Origin: Actinomycetota bacterium
Lineage (GTDB): Bacteria > Actinomycetota > Acidimicrobiia > Acidimicrobiales > JAMCPD01
Length of the DNA: 64,000 nt
Assembly: GCA_023379935.1 (NCBI GenBank)
Contig: JAMCPD010000018.1
Span: 85,222 to 149,221, forward strand
Reading direction: 5' to 3'
The position numbers and the translations under genes were made by a program. The stretch's first letter is position 1, and each line of letters starts with the position of its first letter. This document shows positions 37,070-45,041 of the stretch, one piece after another. The notes beneath the pieces are model-generated. The model had not been told where the DNA came from, did no database searches, and worked only from the letters and a program-made list of their open reading frames with translations.

Positions 37070-37882
37070 ATGCGCCGGCGCGTAACTTCCATGCACCCGA
37101 GTATGCCTGTAGTGCTTTCAATAGCCGGTTCTGATCCAACCGCCGGTGCGGGTATCCAAGCTGACCTGAAGGTCTTTACATTGCTAAACACCTTGGGGAC
37201 TACAGTGGTTAGCGCTGTCACCGCCCAAAACAGCACCTCTTTCGGTTCAATATATCCTTTGTCCAAGGAACAGGTTGAAACACAACTTCAAACCGTTTTG
37301 GATGAATTTAATCCTCTATATACAAAAACCGGGATGCTCGGGACACCTGAGATCGGTGAACTTGTGGCAAAATATACAAAAAACTCTCTTATCGGAAAGC
37401 TCATAGTGGATCCGGTTTTAAAGTCATCATCGGGAACTTACCTGTTGGAAAAGTCGGCTCAATCAGGCAAGGCAACCGGTGGGGGACATATTGAGTTTTT
37501 GTATAAAAACCTTTATACAAAAACTCTCTTCCCTCTATCCTTTATCGTTACACCCAACATACCGGAAGCCTCAATACTGGCGGGTATCGAGGTAAGAGAT
37601 GTTGATACAATGGAGGAAGCGGCTCGGTCAATTCATAAAACGGGAGCTCGGATAGTAGTCATAACAGGCGGCCATTTAAAAGGTGACCAGGCGATTGATC
37701 TCGTTTTTGACGGCAGGCGAACAACGCTGCTTAAAGATGAACGCTTCCAAGAAAACCGGAACTTTCACGGTACGGGATGCGTATTTTCCGCTGCATTGAC
37801 AGCCTGGTTGGCAAGGGGATATGAACTGTTAGACGCGCTTGGGATGGCAAAAAAATATGTACATGAATATATTAGGCTCTAA
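37070..37882 (+). CDS. thiD: Hydroxymethylpyrimidine (phosphate) kinase
   Basis: A 270-residue ribokinase-like enzyme phosphorylating HMP and HMP-P for thiamine synthesis. It has VVLSIAGSDPTAGAGIQADL, TVVSAVTAQNSTSFGSIYPL, LIVDPVLKSSSGTYLL and the anion-hole NFHGTGCVFSAALTAWLARG with conserved GTGC. A GGGH-containing insert at about residues 130-150 is slightly longer than usual. It follows thiG by 3 nt and precedes a GH31 gene by 12 nt on the same strand. ThiE is not nearby. Confidence 0.94.
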   Translation: MRRRVTSMHPSMPVVLSIAGSDPTAGAGIQADLKVFTLLNTLGTTVVSAVTAQNSTSFGSIYPLSKEQVETQLQTVLDEFNPLYTKTGMLGTPEIGELVAKYTKNSLIGKLIVDPVLKSSSGTYLLEKSAQSGKATGGGHIEFLYKNLYTKTLFPLSFIVTPNIPEASILAGIEVRDVDTMEEAARSIHKTGARIVVITGGHLKGDQAIDLVFDGRRTTLLKDERFQENRNFHGTGCVFSAALTAWLARGYELLDALGMAKKYVHEYIRL

Positions 37883-37894
37883 GATAAGACTATT

Positions 37895-40546
37895 ATGTCC
37901 GCTAATCAATCCTTTGGCCGCGTTCTAAAACTTCTAAGTTCTGCGCGTCGCTTTCGTGTCAAGGCTTTAAATGCATTAAACGGACTTGGCACTCTTGGAG
38001 TTTCAACAGGGCTGAAAGCAGTCGCCTATAGCATAGAACGTGAACAGATCCAGTGGCGTTACAGGAAGGTTGCCTTGCCGGAATACCTTGAACTGTTCAA
38101 GTGGAATGAGCCTTCCAGAACACCGGGACGTCTCTTGAGAGTGGATACGAACCCGGCTCAAGTAGCCTATTTGAAGGTGAAAAATAGCTCAACGCGACCT
38201 TCAGGAACAGTTTCGGCTGCAGTTTTTCACTTCATGGATGCCGTGTTGGAAATACGCTTTTTCTCCCCTGAACTGTTTGTGGCAACATGGAAACCGGGAA
38301 TTCCTTCGCCGCCGTATGGTTTGGACAACTCATTTCGCTGGCCATCGGCGGAGATAGAAATACAAGACAGTAACGGTTGGTGGAGTTTGAGCACCGCTAA
38401 GCTCACGGTAAAGGTTTCCCCGCTTGGTGAAGTACAAATCTTAGACGACAAGGGGGTTGTTGTAAGAAAAGAGCTTCCTCCAACCCGACGGGGGGATCAC
38501 TGGACGACCGACAGCATCTGTCAACCCGACGATCACATATGCGGGCTGGGGGAACAGGCCTCGGGGCTTGACTTGAAAGGTGGAAAATATACACTTTTCA
38601 ACAGGGATCCCGGAGGTGTATATGGGCCGGGCCAAGATCCTTTATACCTTGGAATACCAATGTATATGGTTTTTGGGAAAAACTATAACTACCTGATATT
38701 TCATGAGAATCCCTATCGCAGCCGATTTCACTTTCGCTACTCGAAAATACGGGCGAGCTTCAGTGCGGGAGAGTTGCGTACCTGGTTTTGTATTGGCAGT
38801 TCAGCAACGGATTTGATGAGTCGTTGGACAGATCTGACCGGCAAACCGCCTTTACCGCCCCGCTGGGCGCTTGGATATCACTTTTCGAGATGGGGTTACA
38901 AAAACCAGGATGAACTGGTAGAAGTTGCAAAACAGTTTCATGACAGAAAAATACCGGTAGCTGCCATGCACTTGGATCTGGACTACATGGATAACTTCAA
39001 GCTGTTCACCTTCTCCCCCACTCAATTTCCAAATCCTTCCCAGATGTGCAACAGTCTTGAAAAATTGGGCACAAAGATAGTAACAATTGTTGACTGTGGC
39101 GTAAAGTGCGACAACCAATATCCGCTATATATAGAAGGAATTAAAAACAACTACTTTTGTCTCTTGCCGAACCAACAAGTTGCAACCGGAGTTGTATGGC
39201 CGGGGCTCTGTGCTTTCCCCGACTTTTCCAACCCTGAGGTGAGAAAGTGGTGGCAAACTCATTACAAGATACTGCTTTTAGCCGGTGTGGCGGGAATATG
39301 GCATGACATGAACGAACCAACCACATTGGAGATTGCCGGGGATAGAACTTTGCCTGATGCAACTTCTCATTCACTTGAAGGACAAGGCGGAAATCATGCT
39401 CAGGTACATAACCTGTATGGACTTGTTCTAAACCAAACAGGATATCAAGCTCTCAAAAACCATCGCCCGAACAGGCGCCCCTGGATACTGTCCAGAAGTG
39501 GGTGGGCGGGGGTACAACGATATGCTTGGGTATGGACAGGAGATACCGATTCATCATGGGAAGCGTTGGCTCAGACAATACCGACCGTTTTGGGAATGGG
39601 GCTTTCGGCAATAGCATTCGCCGGATCCGATATTGGCGGATTTTCCGGTTCACCAAGCCCTGAGCTTTACACGCGCTGGCTCAGTATGGCTGTATTTATG
39701 GGTTTTTGCAGAACACATTCAATCATGGGGACAAAGCACAGAGAGCCCTGGCTGTTTGAAGAACCGTGGAGATCCGCAATAGTAAAGTTTATACGCCTTA
39801 GGGCATACTTACTGCCGTATCTGTATACCATTGCCGCATCTGCATGCCAAACTGGTCTTCCTGTAAATCGCCCGTTGTTTTGGGACTGTCCGGCATGTGA
39901 TGAACTTTGGGTAAGCGATTCATTTATGCTTGGAGACGAGTTGCTGGTTGCCCCAATCCTTCAACAAGGTGTAACAAGCCGTCTGGTAAGGCTTCCAACC
40001 GGATCATGGTATGTAATGTCAAATGATGTGCTGATCGACAACTTAGGTGCAACTCCTAAAGTAGTTGGCATCAATTTTGGAATTGAAGATGCCCCTGTGC
40101 TTGTACGAAGTGGCACTATCCTGCCTTGTGAACAAGTGGGAGCGCTTGGCGGATCACTTCACAACAACTCTCTCATCCTTCACATTTGGCCGGACCCAAA
40201 AACGGATAAGGCTAAAGGTGATCTCTACTCAGATGCCTTAGACGGTTACGGTCCGGCAAGGCTCGACAGCTTTACCTTAGAGCCCGGTTCTGACCGGGAC
40301 ACCAAAAAAGACACTCCTGAAAAAGGCATTCTTGGCGTGCGTTGTTGGAAGTTAACCAGAAAGACTAAATTCATCCCTTCGGCGGCAGGTAACACAAAAA
40401 CCTCCGCTAAAAGTAGTTTTGCGTTTCCATGGTCGGATATAAAGGTGGTAATTCACGGCGAAAAAGCCAGTACACCTATTGTTGTTGATGATACGGAACT
40501 CACCTACCATCAAGTCAAACAGAGTGATATGGACTTTCAGCTATAA
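37895..40546 (+). CDS. Glycoside hydrolase family 31 (alpha-glucosidase type)
   Basis: An 883-residue enzyme without signal peptide. The GH31 barrel shows WALGYHFSRWGYKNQDELVE, LDLDYMDNFKLFTF, the nucleophile region IWHDMNEPTTL (Asp about 471) and the acid/base region WTGDTDSSWEALAQ (Asp about 550), then GSDIGGFSGSPSPELYTRWL and the C-terminal beta domains (PLFWDCPACDELWVSDSFML, PVLVRSGTILPCEQ). All catalytic residues are present. It probably releases glucose from intracellular alpha-glucans or oligosaccharides; the alpha-xylosidase alternative seems less likely given LDLDYMD. It is 12 nt after thiD, an odd partner, perhaps only read-through. Confidence 0.93.
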   Translation: MSANQSFGRVLKLLSSARRFRVKALNALNGLGTLGVSTGLKAVAYSIEREQIQWRYRKVALPEYLELFKWNEPSRTPGRLLRVDTNPAQVAYLKVKNSSTRPSGTVSAAVFHFMDAVLEIRFFSPELFVATWKPGIPSPPYGLDNSFRWPSAEIEIQDSNGWWSLSTAKLTVKVSPLGEVQILDDKGVVVRKELPPTRRGDHWTTDSICQPDDHICGLGEQASGLDLKGGKYTLFNRDPGGVYGPGQDPLYLGIPMYMVFGKNYNYLIFHENPYRSRFHFRYSKIRASFSAGELRTWFCIGSSATDLMSRWTDLTGKPPLPPRWALGYHFSRWGYKNQDELVEVAKQFHDRKIPVAAMHLDLDYMDNFKLFTFSPTQFPNPSQMCNSLEKLGTKIVTIVDCGVKCDNQYPLYIEGIKNNYFCLLPNQQVATGVVWPGLCAFPDFSNPEVRKWWQTHYKILLLAGVAGIWHDMNEPTTLEIAGDRTLPDATSHSLEGQGGNHAQVHNLYGLVLNQTGYQALKNHRPNRRPWILSRSGWAGVQRYAWVWTGDTDSSWEALAQTIPTVLGMGLSAIAFAGSDIGGFSGSPSPELYTRWLSMAVFMGFCRTHSIMGTKHREPWLFEEPWRSAIVKFIRLRAYLLPYLYTIAASACQTGLPVNRPLFWDCPACDELWVSDSFMLGDELLVAPILQQGVTSRLVRLPTGSWYVMSNDVLIDNLGATPKVVGINFGIEDAPVLVRSGTILPCEQVGALGGSLHNNSLILHIWPDPKTDKAKGDLYSDALDGYGPARLDSFTLEPGSDRDTKKDTPEKGILGVRCWKLTRKTKFIPSAAGNTKTSAKSSFAFPWSDIKVVIHGEKASTPIVVDDTELTYHQVKQSDMDFQL

Positions 40547-40549
40547 CCG

Positions 40550-41992
40550 CTACCCTGTAACCGCGCCAACCGGCGGGACCTGTCCGGGACTACAGTATAA
40601 ACTGTTCAGTCCGGCAATACTGGCAGGAGCAGGCAAAGTGGGAGGAGTTAAAAATGACGGAGATTGGAAGTCTACAAAGTCCAACAGATTGTCGGCCGCC
40701 CCATCCCTATAGGTTAAAGCAGGTAGGTTCCATTTTGTCTCAATTAGTTTCAGTATTGAAGTGTGATCGTGGACAACAGAAGAAACATAGTTCGCCTTCG
40801 CATATGGACTTACCACCCCCATCGGCACTCTAAAGCCGTAACGGTCAAAACTGCCCGGCTGATCCGATGAGGTCAGCTGTGGCGCCACATTATCCGGTTT
40901 CACCGCAGGCGGTGGCGGAACATGATCATAATAACCGCCATGCTCGTCATAAACCCATATAAGTAAGGTCTTATCCCACTTCGGCCCTCGCATTACAGCA
41001 TTTACAATGCTGGCCAAGAACTCATCGCCAAACTCAATTGACTGTCCGTTAGCGGGCGATGGTATATTGTTCTCTTCAGAGTTTACAAGGTAGTTTGGCT
41101 CTACCAGTGCAAACGACGGCAAGTTGCCTGATGCGGCATCGGTATAAAACTGGCTTATATTGGGCAAATTGATTAAAATAGACGGTTCAAGCATCTCATA
41201 AGGATACAGCGCTACGGTAAGGGGCAACCCGGAGTTGTAGTCCTTCCAGGTAATGCCATACTTGACCAACAGCTCAAAGATAGTCCCATTGGGCGGGTGC
41301 CCCGTAAGGTTCTGGGTGATATCAGACAGTGTAAGCGTTGGTATATCGTTTATCAGTCCATAGGAGGTGCCTGAGATGAGGTATCTTCTGTTTGGGAAGG
41401 TCGGACCCAGCACAGAACAGAAGTAGTTGGTTGCTATCGGAAAAGTATTCGCCAAGCCATAGGTGAAGGGGAGGGTTGATTCCGTCCAGTATCCCATAGC
41501 GGCGTATGTCGCATCCGACGGGCTGGTCGCAAAACCGTCATTCTTGCCTCCATCCCACTGTATATGAGAATCGTTCCAACTCTGCTGGGGCTGGTCGCCA
41601 ACTTGGCAACCACTCGGCATTTGAAACGCATGCACAACCTCACCATTTGGACCGGGATTCGTATTTGTCGGCAACCCATTAGACCCCAATGTGAAACCGC
41701 TCCCTCTTTGAAGCATTCCAAGAATATTGTCATAGGAGTGATTCTCCAGCATGACCACAACTATATTTTCTATCTCGGGAATTGTATCCGTGCCCGGTGC
41801 CAAGGAGGGGTTTGGTAACGATCCCGGAGTTCCCGGCGCCGGTGTACCACCTCCACTGCCGCCTCCGCCAAATGGCCACCAGCTGCTACCACATCCCGCC
41901 AAAGAAATCCCGGCTCCTGCCACTATCGCACCGCCCAAAACCTCTCTACGCGTCAACCTATTGATATTCACACAACACCTCCTAGTCGCCAA
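40550..41992 (-). CDS. Tat-exported phosphoesterase lipoprotein (phospholipase C / acid phosphatase family)
   Basis: A 480-residue protein. The N-terminus has the twin-arginine motif LTRREVLGGA, a hydrophobic stretch and lipobox LAGC, so it is probably exported folded and lipid-anchored. The phosphoesterase family signature follows: PEIENIVVVMLENHSYDNIL near residue 95, FPNRRYLISGTSYG, and WVYDEHGGYYDHVPPP with metal ligands Asp, Glu and His. Such enzymes hydrolyse phospholipids or phosphate esters outside the cell. It is a tandem paralogue of the next gene; parts are identical at DNA level. It converges with the GH31 gene, the two stops being 3 nt apart. Confidence 0.9.
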   Translation of the reverse strand: MATRRCCVNINRLTRREVLGGAIVAGAGISLAGCGSSWWPFGGGGSGGGTPAPGTPGSLPNPSLAPGTDTIPEIENIVVVMLENHSYDNILGMLQRGSGFTLGSNGLPTNTNPGPNGEVVHAFQMPSGCQVGDQPQQSWNDSHIQWDGGKNDGFATSPSDATYAAMGYWTESTLPFTYGLANTFPIATNYFCSVLGPTFPNRRYLISGTSYGLINDIPTLTLSDITQNLTGHPPNGTIFELLVKYGITWKDYNSGLPLTVALYPYEMLEPSILINLPNISQFYTDAASGNLPSFALVEPNYLVNSEENNIPSPANGQSIEFGDEFLASIVNAVMRGPKWDKTLLIWVYDEHGGYYDHVPPPPAVKPDNVAPQLTSSDQPGSFDRYGFRVPMGVVSPYAKANYVSSVVHDHTSILKLIETKWNLPALTYRDGAADNLLDFVDFQSPSFLTPPTLPAPASIAGLNSLYCSPGQVPPVGAVTG

Positions 41993-42113
41993 TTGAAATA
42001 GTTAAGGCATTATAATCACATAATGTTGATCTTGTCAATACTAATTTTACAAAAATATTGTTTACCGGACTTAACAAGCAGTTTTCGCCAAACTCACAGA
42101 ATTTGTTCAACCT

Positions 42114-43454
42114 TTAGGTAACCGCCCCAACCGGCGGTATTTGACCGGGATCACCGGGAGTACAAGAGAACTGAGAAACAGGAGGGCTTAGACGGGGAGG
42201 GTCCAAAAATGCCGGAGCACTTTTGAAATCCACAAAGTCCAACAGATTGTCCGCCGCCTGGTCCCTGTAGGTTAAAGCAGGTAGGTTCCATTTTGTCTCA
42301 ATTAGTTTCAGTATTGAAGTGTGATCGTGAACAACCGTAGAAACATAGTTCGGTTTTGCATATGGACATACCACCCCCATCGGCACCCTAAAACCATAAC
42401 GGTCAAAACTACCCGGCTGATCGGGAGGAACCTTTATCTCAGGCGCTACATTATCCGGTTTTACCGCAGGAGGCGGCGGAACATGATCATAATAACCGCC
42501 ATGCTCGTCATAAACCCATATAAGCAAGGTCTTATCCCAGTTCGGTCCATGCATTACAGCGTTTACAATGCCGGACAAAAAGGCGTCACCGAGCTGGACA
42601 TCCTGTGGGTTTTCCTCGGAGTTTGTCCCGAAGTTAGGATCCACCAGGGAAAAGGCAGGAAGCTTCCCATGTTGTGCATCAGAGTAAAACTGCTCTATCT
42701 TTACAACATTCGGAGGGATTTTAGGGTTTTCGGCCAAATAAAGCCATACATCAATAGAAGAGGTCGACGAGTAGTAGTTGCGCCACGATATACCATGTGC
42801 AATAAGTTGTTCAAGAATCGTACCCCGCGGTGGTCGTCCTTGCAACGGTGAGGTATCATCAACCATGCCGAGTGAGGTGGCAGCCAAAAGGTATCGTCTG
42901 TTTGGATAAGTTTGTCCCAACAAAGAGCAGAAATAACGGTCCCCTATGGGGAATGTGTCGGCCAGAGCGTAAGTGAAGGGTAAGGTTGACCCCGTCCAGT
43001 ATCCCATAGCCACGTAACCGCTACGACTCAGCACAAAGCCGTTGTTCAACCCATGATCCCACTGGATATGACTCGCATTCCAGGTTTGAACAGGTTTACC
43101 CATTTCCTGACAGGCCGTCGGCATTTCAAATGCATGTACAACCCGTCCAGCCGGAGCAGGGTTTGTGTTGGTGGGAACCCCGCCCGGACCTAAGGCAAAA
43201 CCGTCCCCTCTTGGTAACATTCCAAGAATACTGTCATAGGAGTGATTCTCCAACATCACAACGACTATATGATCTATCTCGGGAATTGTATCCGTGCCCG
43301 GCGCCAAGGAGGGGTTTGGTAACGATCCCGGAGTTCCAGGAGCAGCACCGTAAAAATGGTTCCGCTTAGCGGTGGTTGTATTAGTTGCACATCCACCGCT
43401 AATGATCAACCCTGAGGTCGTTGCCAACAACCCAAGTACACTTCTACGCTCCAT
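42114..43454 (-). CDS. Tat-exported phosphoesterase lipoprotein, tandem paralogue
   Basis: About 446 residues from ATG 43454 (GGAG 4-5 nt upstream); the frame is open to ATG 43499, which lacks a ribosome site and would put a long tail before the Tat motif. It begins MERRSVLGLLA with lipobox SGGC, and then has the same phosphoesterase signatures as its neighbour: PEIDHIVVVMLENHSYDSIL, YPNRRYLLAATSLG, WVYDEHGGYYDHVPPP. The metal-binding residues are intact. The linker between them (41993-42113) has no gene. The duplicates differ most in the middle, where substrate binding is expected, so specificities may differ. Confidence 0.88.
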   Translation of the reverse strand: MERRSVLGLLATTSGLIISGGCATNTTTAKRNHFYGAAPGTPGSLPNPSLAPGTDTIPEIDHIVVVMLENHSYDSILGMLPRGDGFALGPGGVPTNTNPAPAGRVVHAFEMPTACQEMGKPVQTWNASHIQWDHGLNNGFVLSRSGYVAMGYWTGSTLPFTYALADTFPIGDRYFCSLLGQTYPNRRYLLAATSLGMVDDTSPLQGRPPRGTILEQLIAHGISWRNYYSSTSSIDVWLYLAENPKIPPNVVKIEQFYSDAQHGKLPAFSLVDPNFGTNSEENPQDVQLGDAFLSGIVNAVMHGPNWDKTLLIWVYDEHGGYYDHVPPPPAVKPDNVAPEIKVPPDQPGSFDRYGFRVPMGVVCPYAKPNYVSTVVHDHTSILKLIETKWNLPALTYRDQAADNLLDFVDFKSAPAFLDPPRLSPPVSQFSCTPGDPGQIPPVGAVT

Positions 43455-43551
43455 TCTGCTCCACAAAAAGAAATTATAGCCTGATTTTGGAAACGTCATA
43501 ACTTTGTTGAGGCGGCTTTACTGGAACGACTTTGTGCTATAATTTTCCAAG

Positions 43552-44259
43552 ATGATTACTGATAAACCGACAAGCTTTTCGGCACGCTCACCATCAAATC
43601 AGTCGCCATCAACACTTTCGGCTGCGATCCCACTCATAGCCGCAATGATAATACTCTTAGCCGGGGCAATTTCCGGCATAATTATCTCCAATCATCCATC
43701 ATCACCTGCCGCTTTGAGCAAAATAACCGGGGGGGATGCCATAAGTATACAAAATGCATTCAGGCCGCTTTATACTGTCGGATTCCCCCCTTCGACAGTT
43801 CTAAATACCTTAGTGATTCCAAAGGGGTCAATCGTGTTAAACCGAAAGAACTTTGACCACAATCTGGGTCGCTATGATCGGGCGGTATACTTTTTCGTAA
43901 ACCAACCTTTTCACAAAACTGTGAACTTCTTTGTTCATGAACTTCCCAAACTGGGATGGTCAACTATGTCCATATCGCCGCCTGTCGACAACAGCCCCAA
44001 CAACAGCCCCAACAACAGCCCCGACAACAGCAGAGAGCAGCTGCTGTTGAAGCGCGGTGCAGCCGACGGGTGGTATTGGGAGGTGGGGATAACGGTAGAT
44101 AACTCACTCACCACACCATCCCTGCTGTTGACTCCCGGAAACCTGCCCGCATTTACACCCAAGACATCTACAACTTCTACCGCTGTTGTCCCTAGCATTC
44201 CTACCGGTAGTTTGAAAACTTATTTCAGTGTAGAAATTTTACAAATGCCCGGTAACTAA
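43552..44259 (+). CDS. Uncharacterised membrane-anchored protein
   Basis: A 235-residue protein I do not recognise. Residues about 23-47 form one membrane helix (AAIPLIAAMIILLAGAISGI), so most of the protein is probably outside the membrane. The exported domain includes TVLNTLVIPKGSIVLNRKNF and AVYFFVNQPFHKTVNFFVHE, then an Asn/Pro/Ser repeat (NNSPNNSPDNS), then a strand-rich end. The pattern of a helix followed by a small alpha/beta domain occurs in actinobacterial envelope proteins of unknown role. It lies divergent from the phosphoesterase genes and just left of the IS607-like element. Confidence 0.7.
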   Translation: MITDKPTSFSARSPSNQSPSTLSAAIPLIAAMIILLAGAISGIIISNHPSSPAALSKITGGDAISIQNAFRPLYTVGFPPSTVLNTLVIPKGSIVLNRKNFDHNLGRYDRAVYFFVNQPFHKTVNFFVHELPKLGWSTMSISPPVDNSPNNSPNNSPDNSREQLLLKRGAADGWYWEVGITVDNSLTTPSLLLTPGNLPAFTPKTSTTSTAVVPSIPTGSLKTYFSVEILQMPGN

Positions 44260-44423
44260 ATATCCAGGCTTTTGAATATCCGAGCTTAAAATATCTGAAA
44301 AGCCGTTGTTTGCCGAAGCCGTTGTTTGTGTGGCAGTCTGTTGCGATTGACGGGTTGCCAACCGTTGACAAATAAATGTACAAGAAACACCATACGTGCG
44401 TTCTAATGTGCTATACTATAAGT

Positions 44424-45041
44424 ATGAACCTGAAGCAATAGGCAACATTACAAGATATTAATGACCATACCGCTTATCGCTGGTTTCACGAAGGAATTCT
44501 TCCCGTACCGGCCAAGAAGGTCGGTCCTCGAACTATTCTTGTCTATCCTCAAGGCATGCCTACCGAGAAGAACGCCGGCATCGGCCTTTATGCACGAGTA
44601 TCATCCCATGACCAGCGAGGTGATCTTGACCGTCAAATAGCAAGACTCGTTGAATGGGCGACGACGACTGAAATGCGGGTCGTGGAGGTTGTCAGTGAAG
44701 TAGGTTCGGGAATGAATGGCTCCAGGAAAAAGATCAGGCGGTTACTTTCAAATCCCGAAGTAACTACAATAGTGGTAGAGCATCGAGACCGCCTTGGTCG
44801 GATGAATACTGAGCTTGTAGAGGCCGCTCTTCAAGCAGGTGGCAGGCGACTGGTGGTATTGGACGACGGAGAAGTGGATGACGATTTGGTCAGGGACATG
44901 ACCGAAGTGTTGACGAGTTTCTGCGCCCGACTCTATGGAAGAAGAAGTGCCAGGAACAGAGCGATAAAAGCCCTCAACTGCGCAAAAGCAGACATTGGTC
45001 CGGCAGCTCTATCACGTATTGGAGCACAGATCCCCTCATGA
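44424..45041 (+). pseudogene. tnpA: IS607-type serine recombinase TnpA with an early in-frame stop
   Basis: Reading from ATG 44424: MNLKQ, stop TAG at 44439-44441, then in the same frame ATLQDINDHTAYRWFHEGIL, which is the MerR-like DNA-binding start of IS607 TnpA, then the resolvase domain GLYARVSSHDQRGDLDRQIA with catalytic Ser. The codon before ATLQ is usually a residue such as Trp or Tyr; TGG to TAG would explain it. A downstream ATG at 44556 could make a 161-residue catalytic domain without the DNA-binding part. A TATACT -10 box lies 7 nt before ATG 44424. Unless the stop is read through, full transposase is not made. The end overlaps tnpB (ATGA). Confidence 0.8.
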
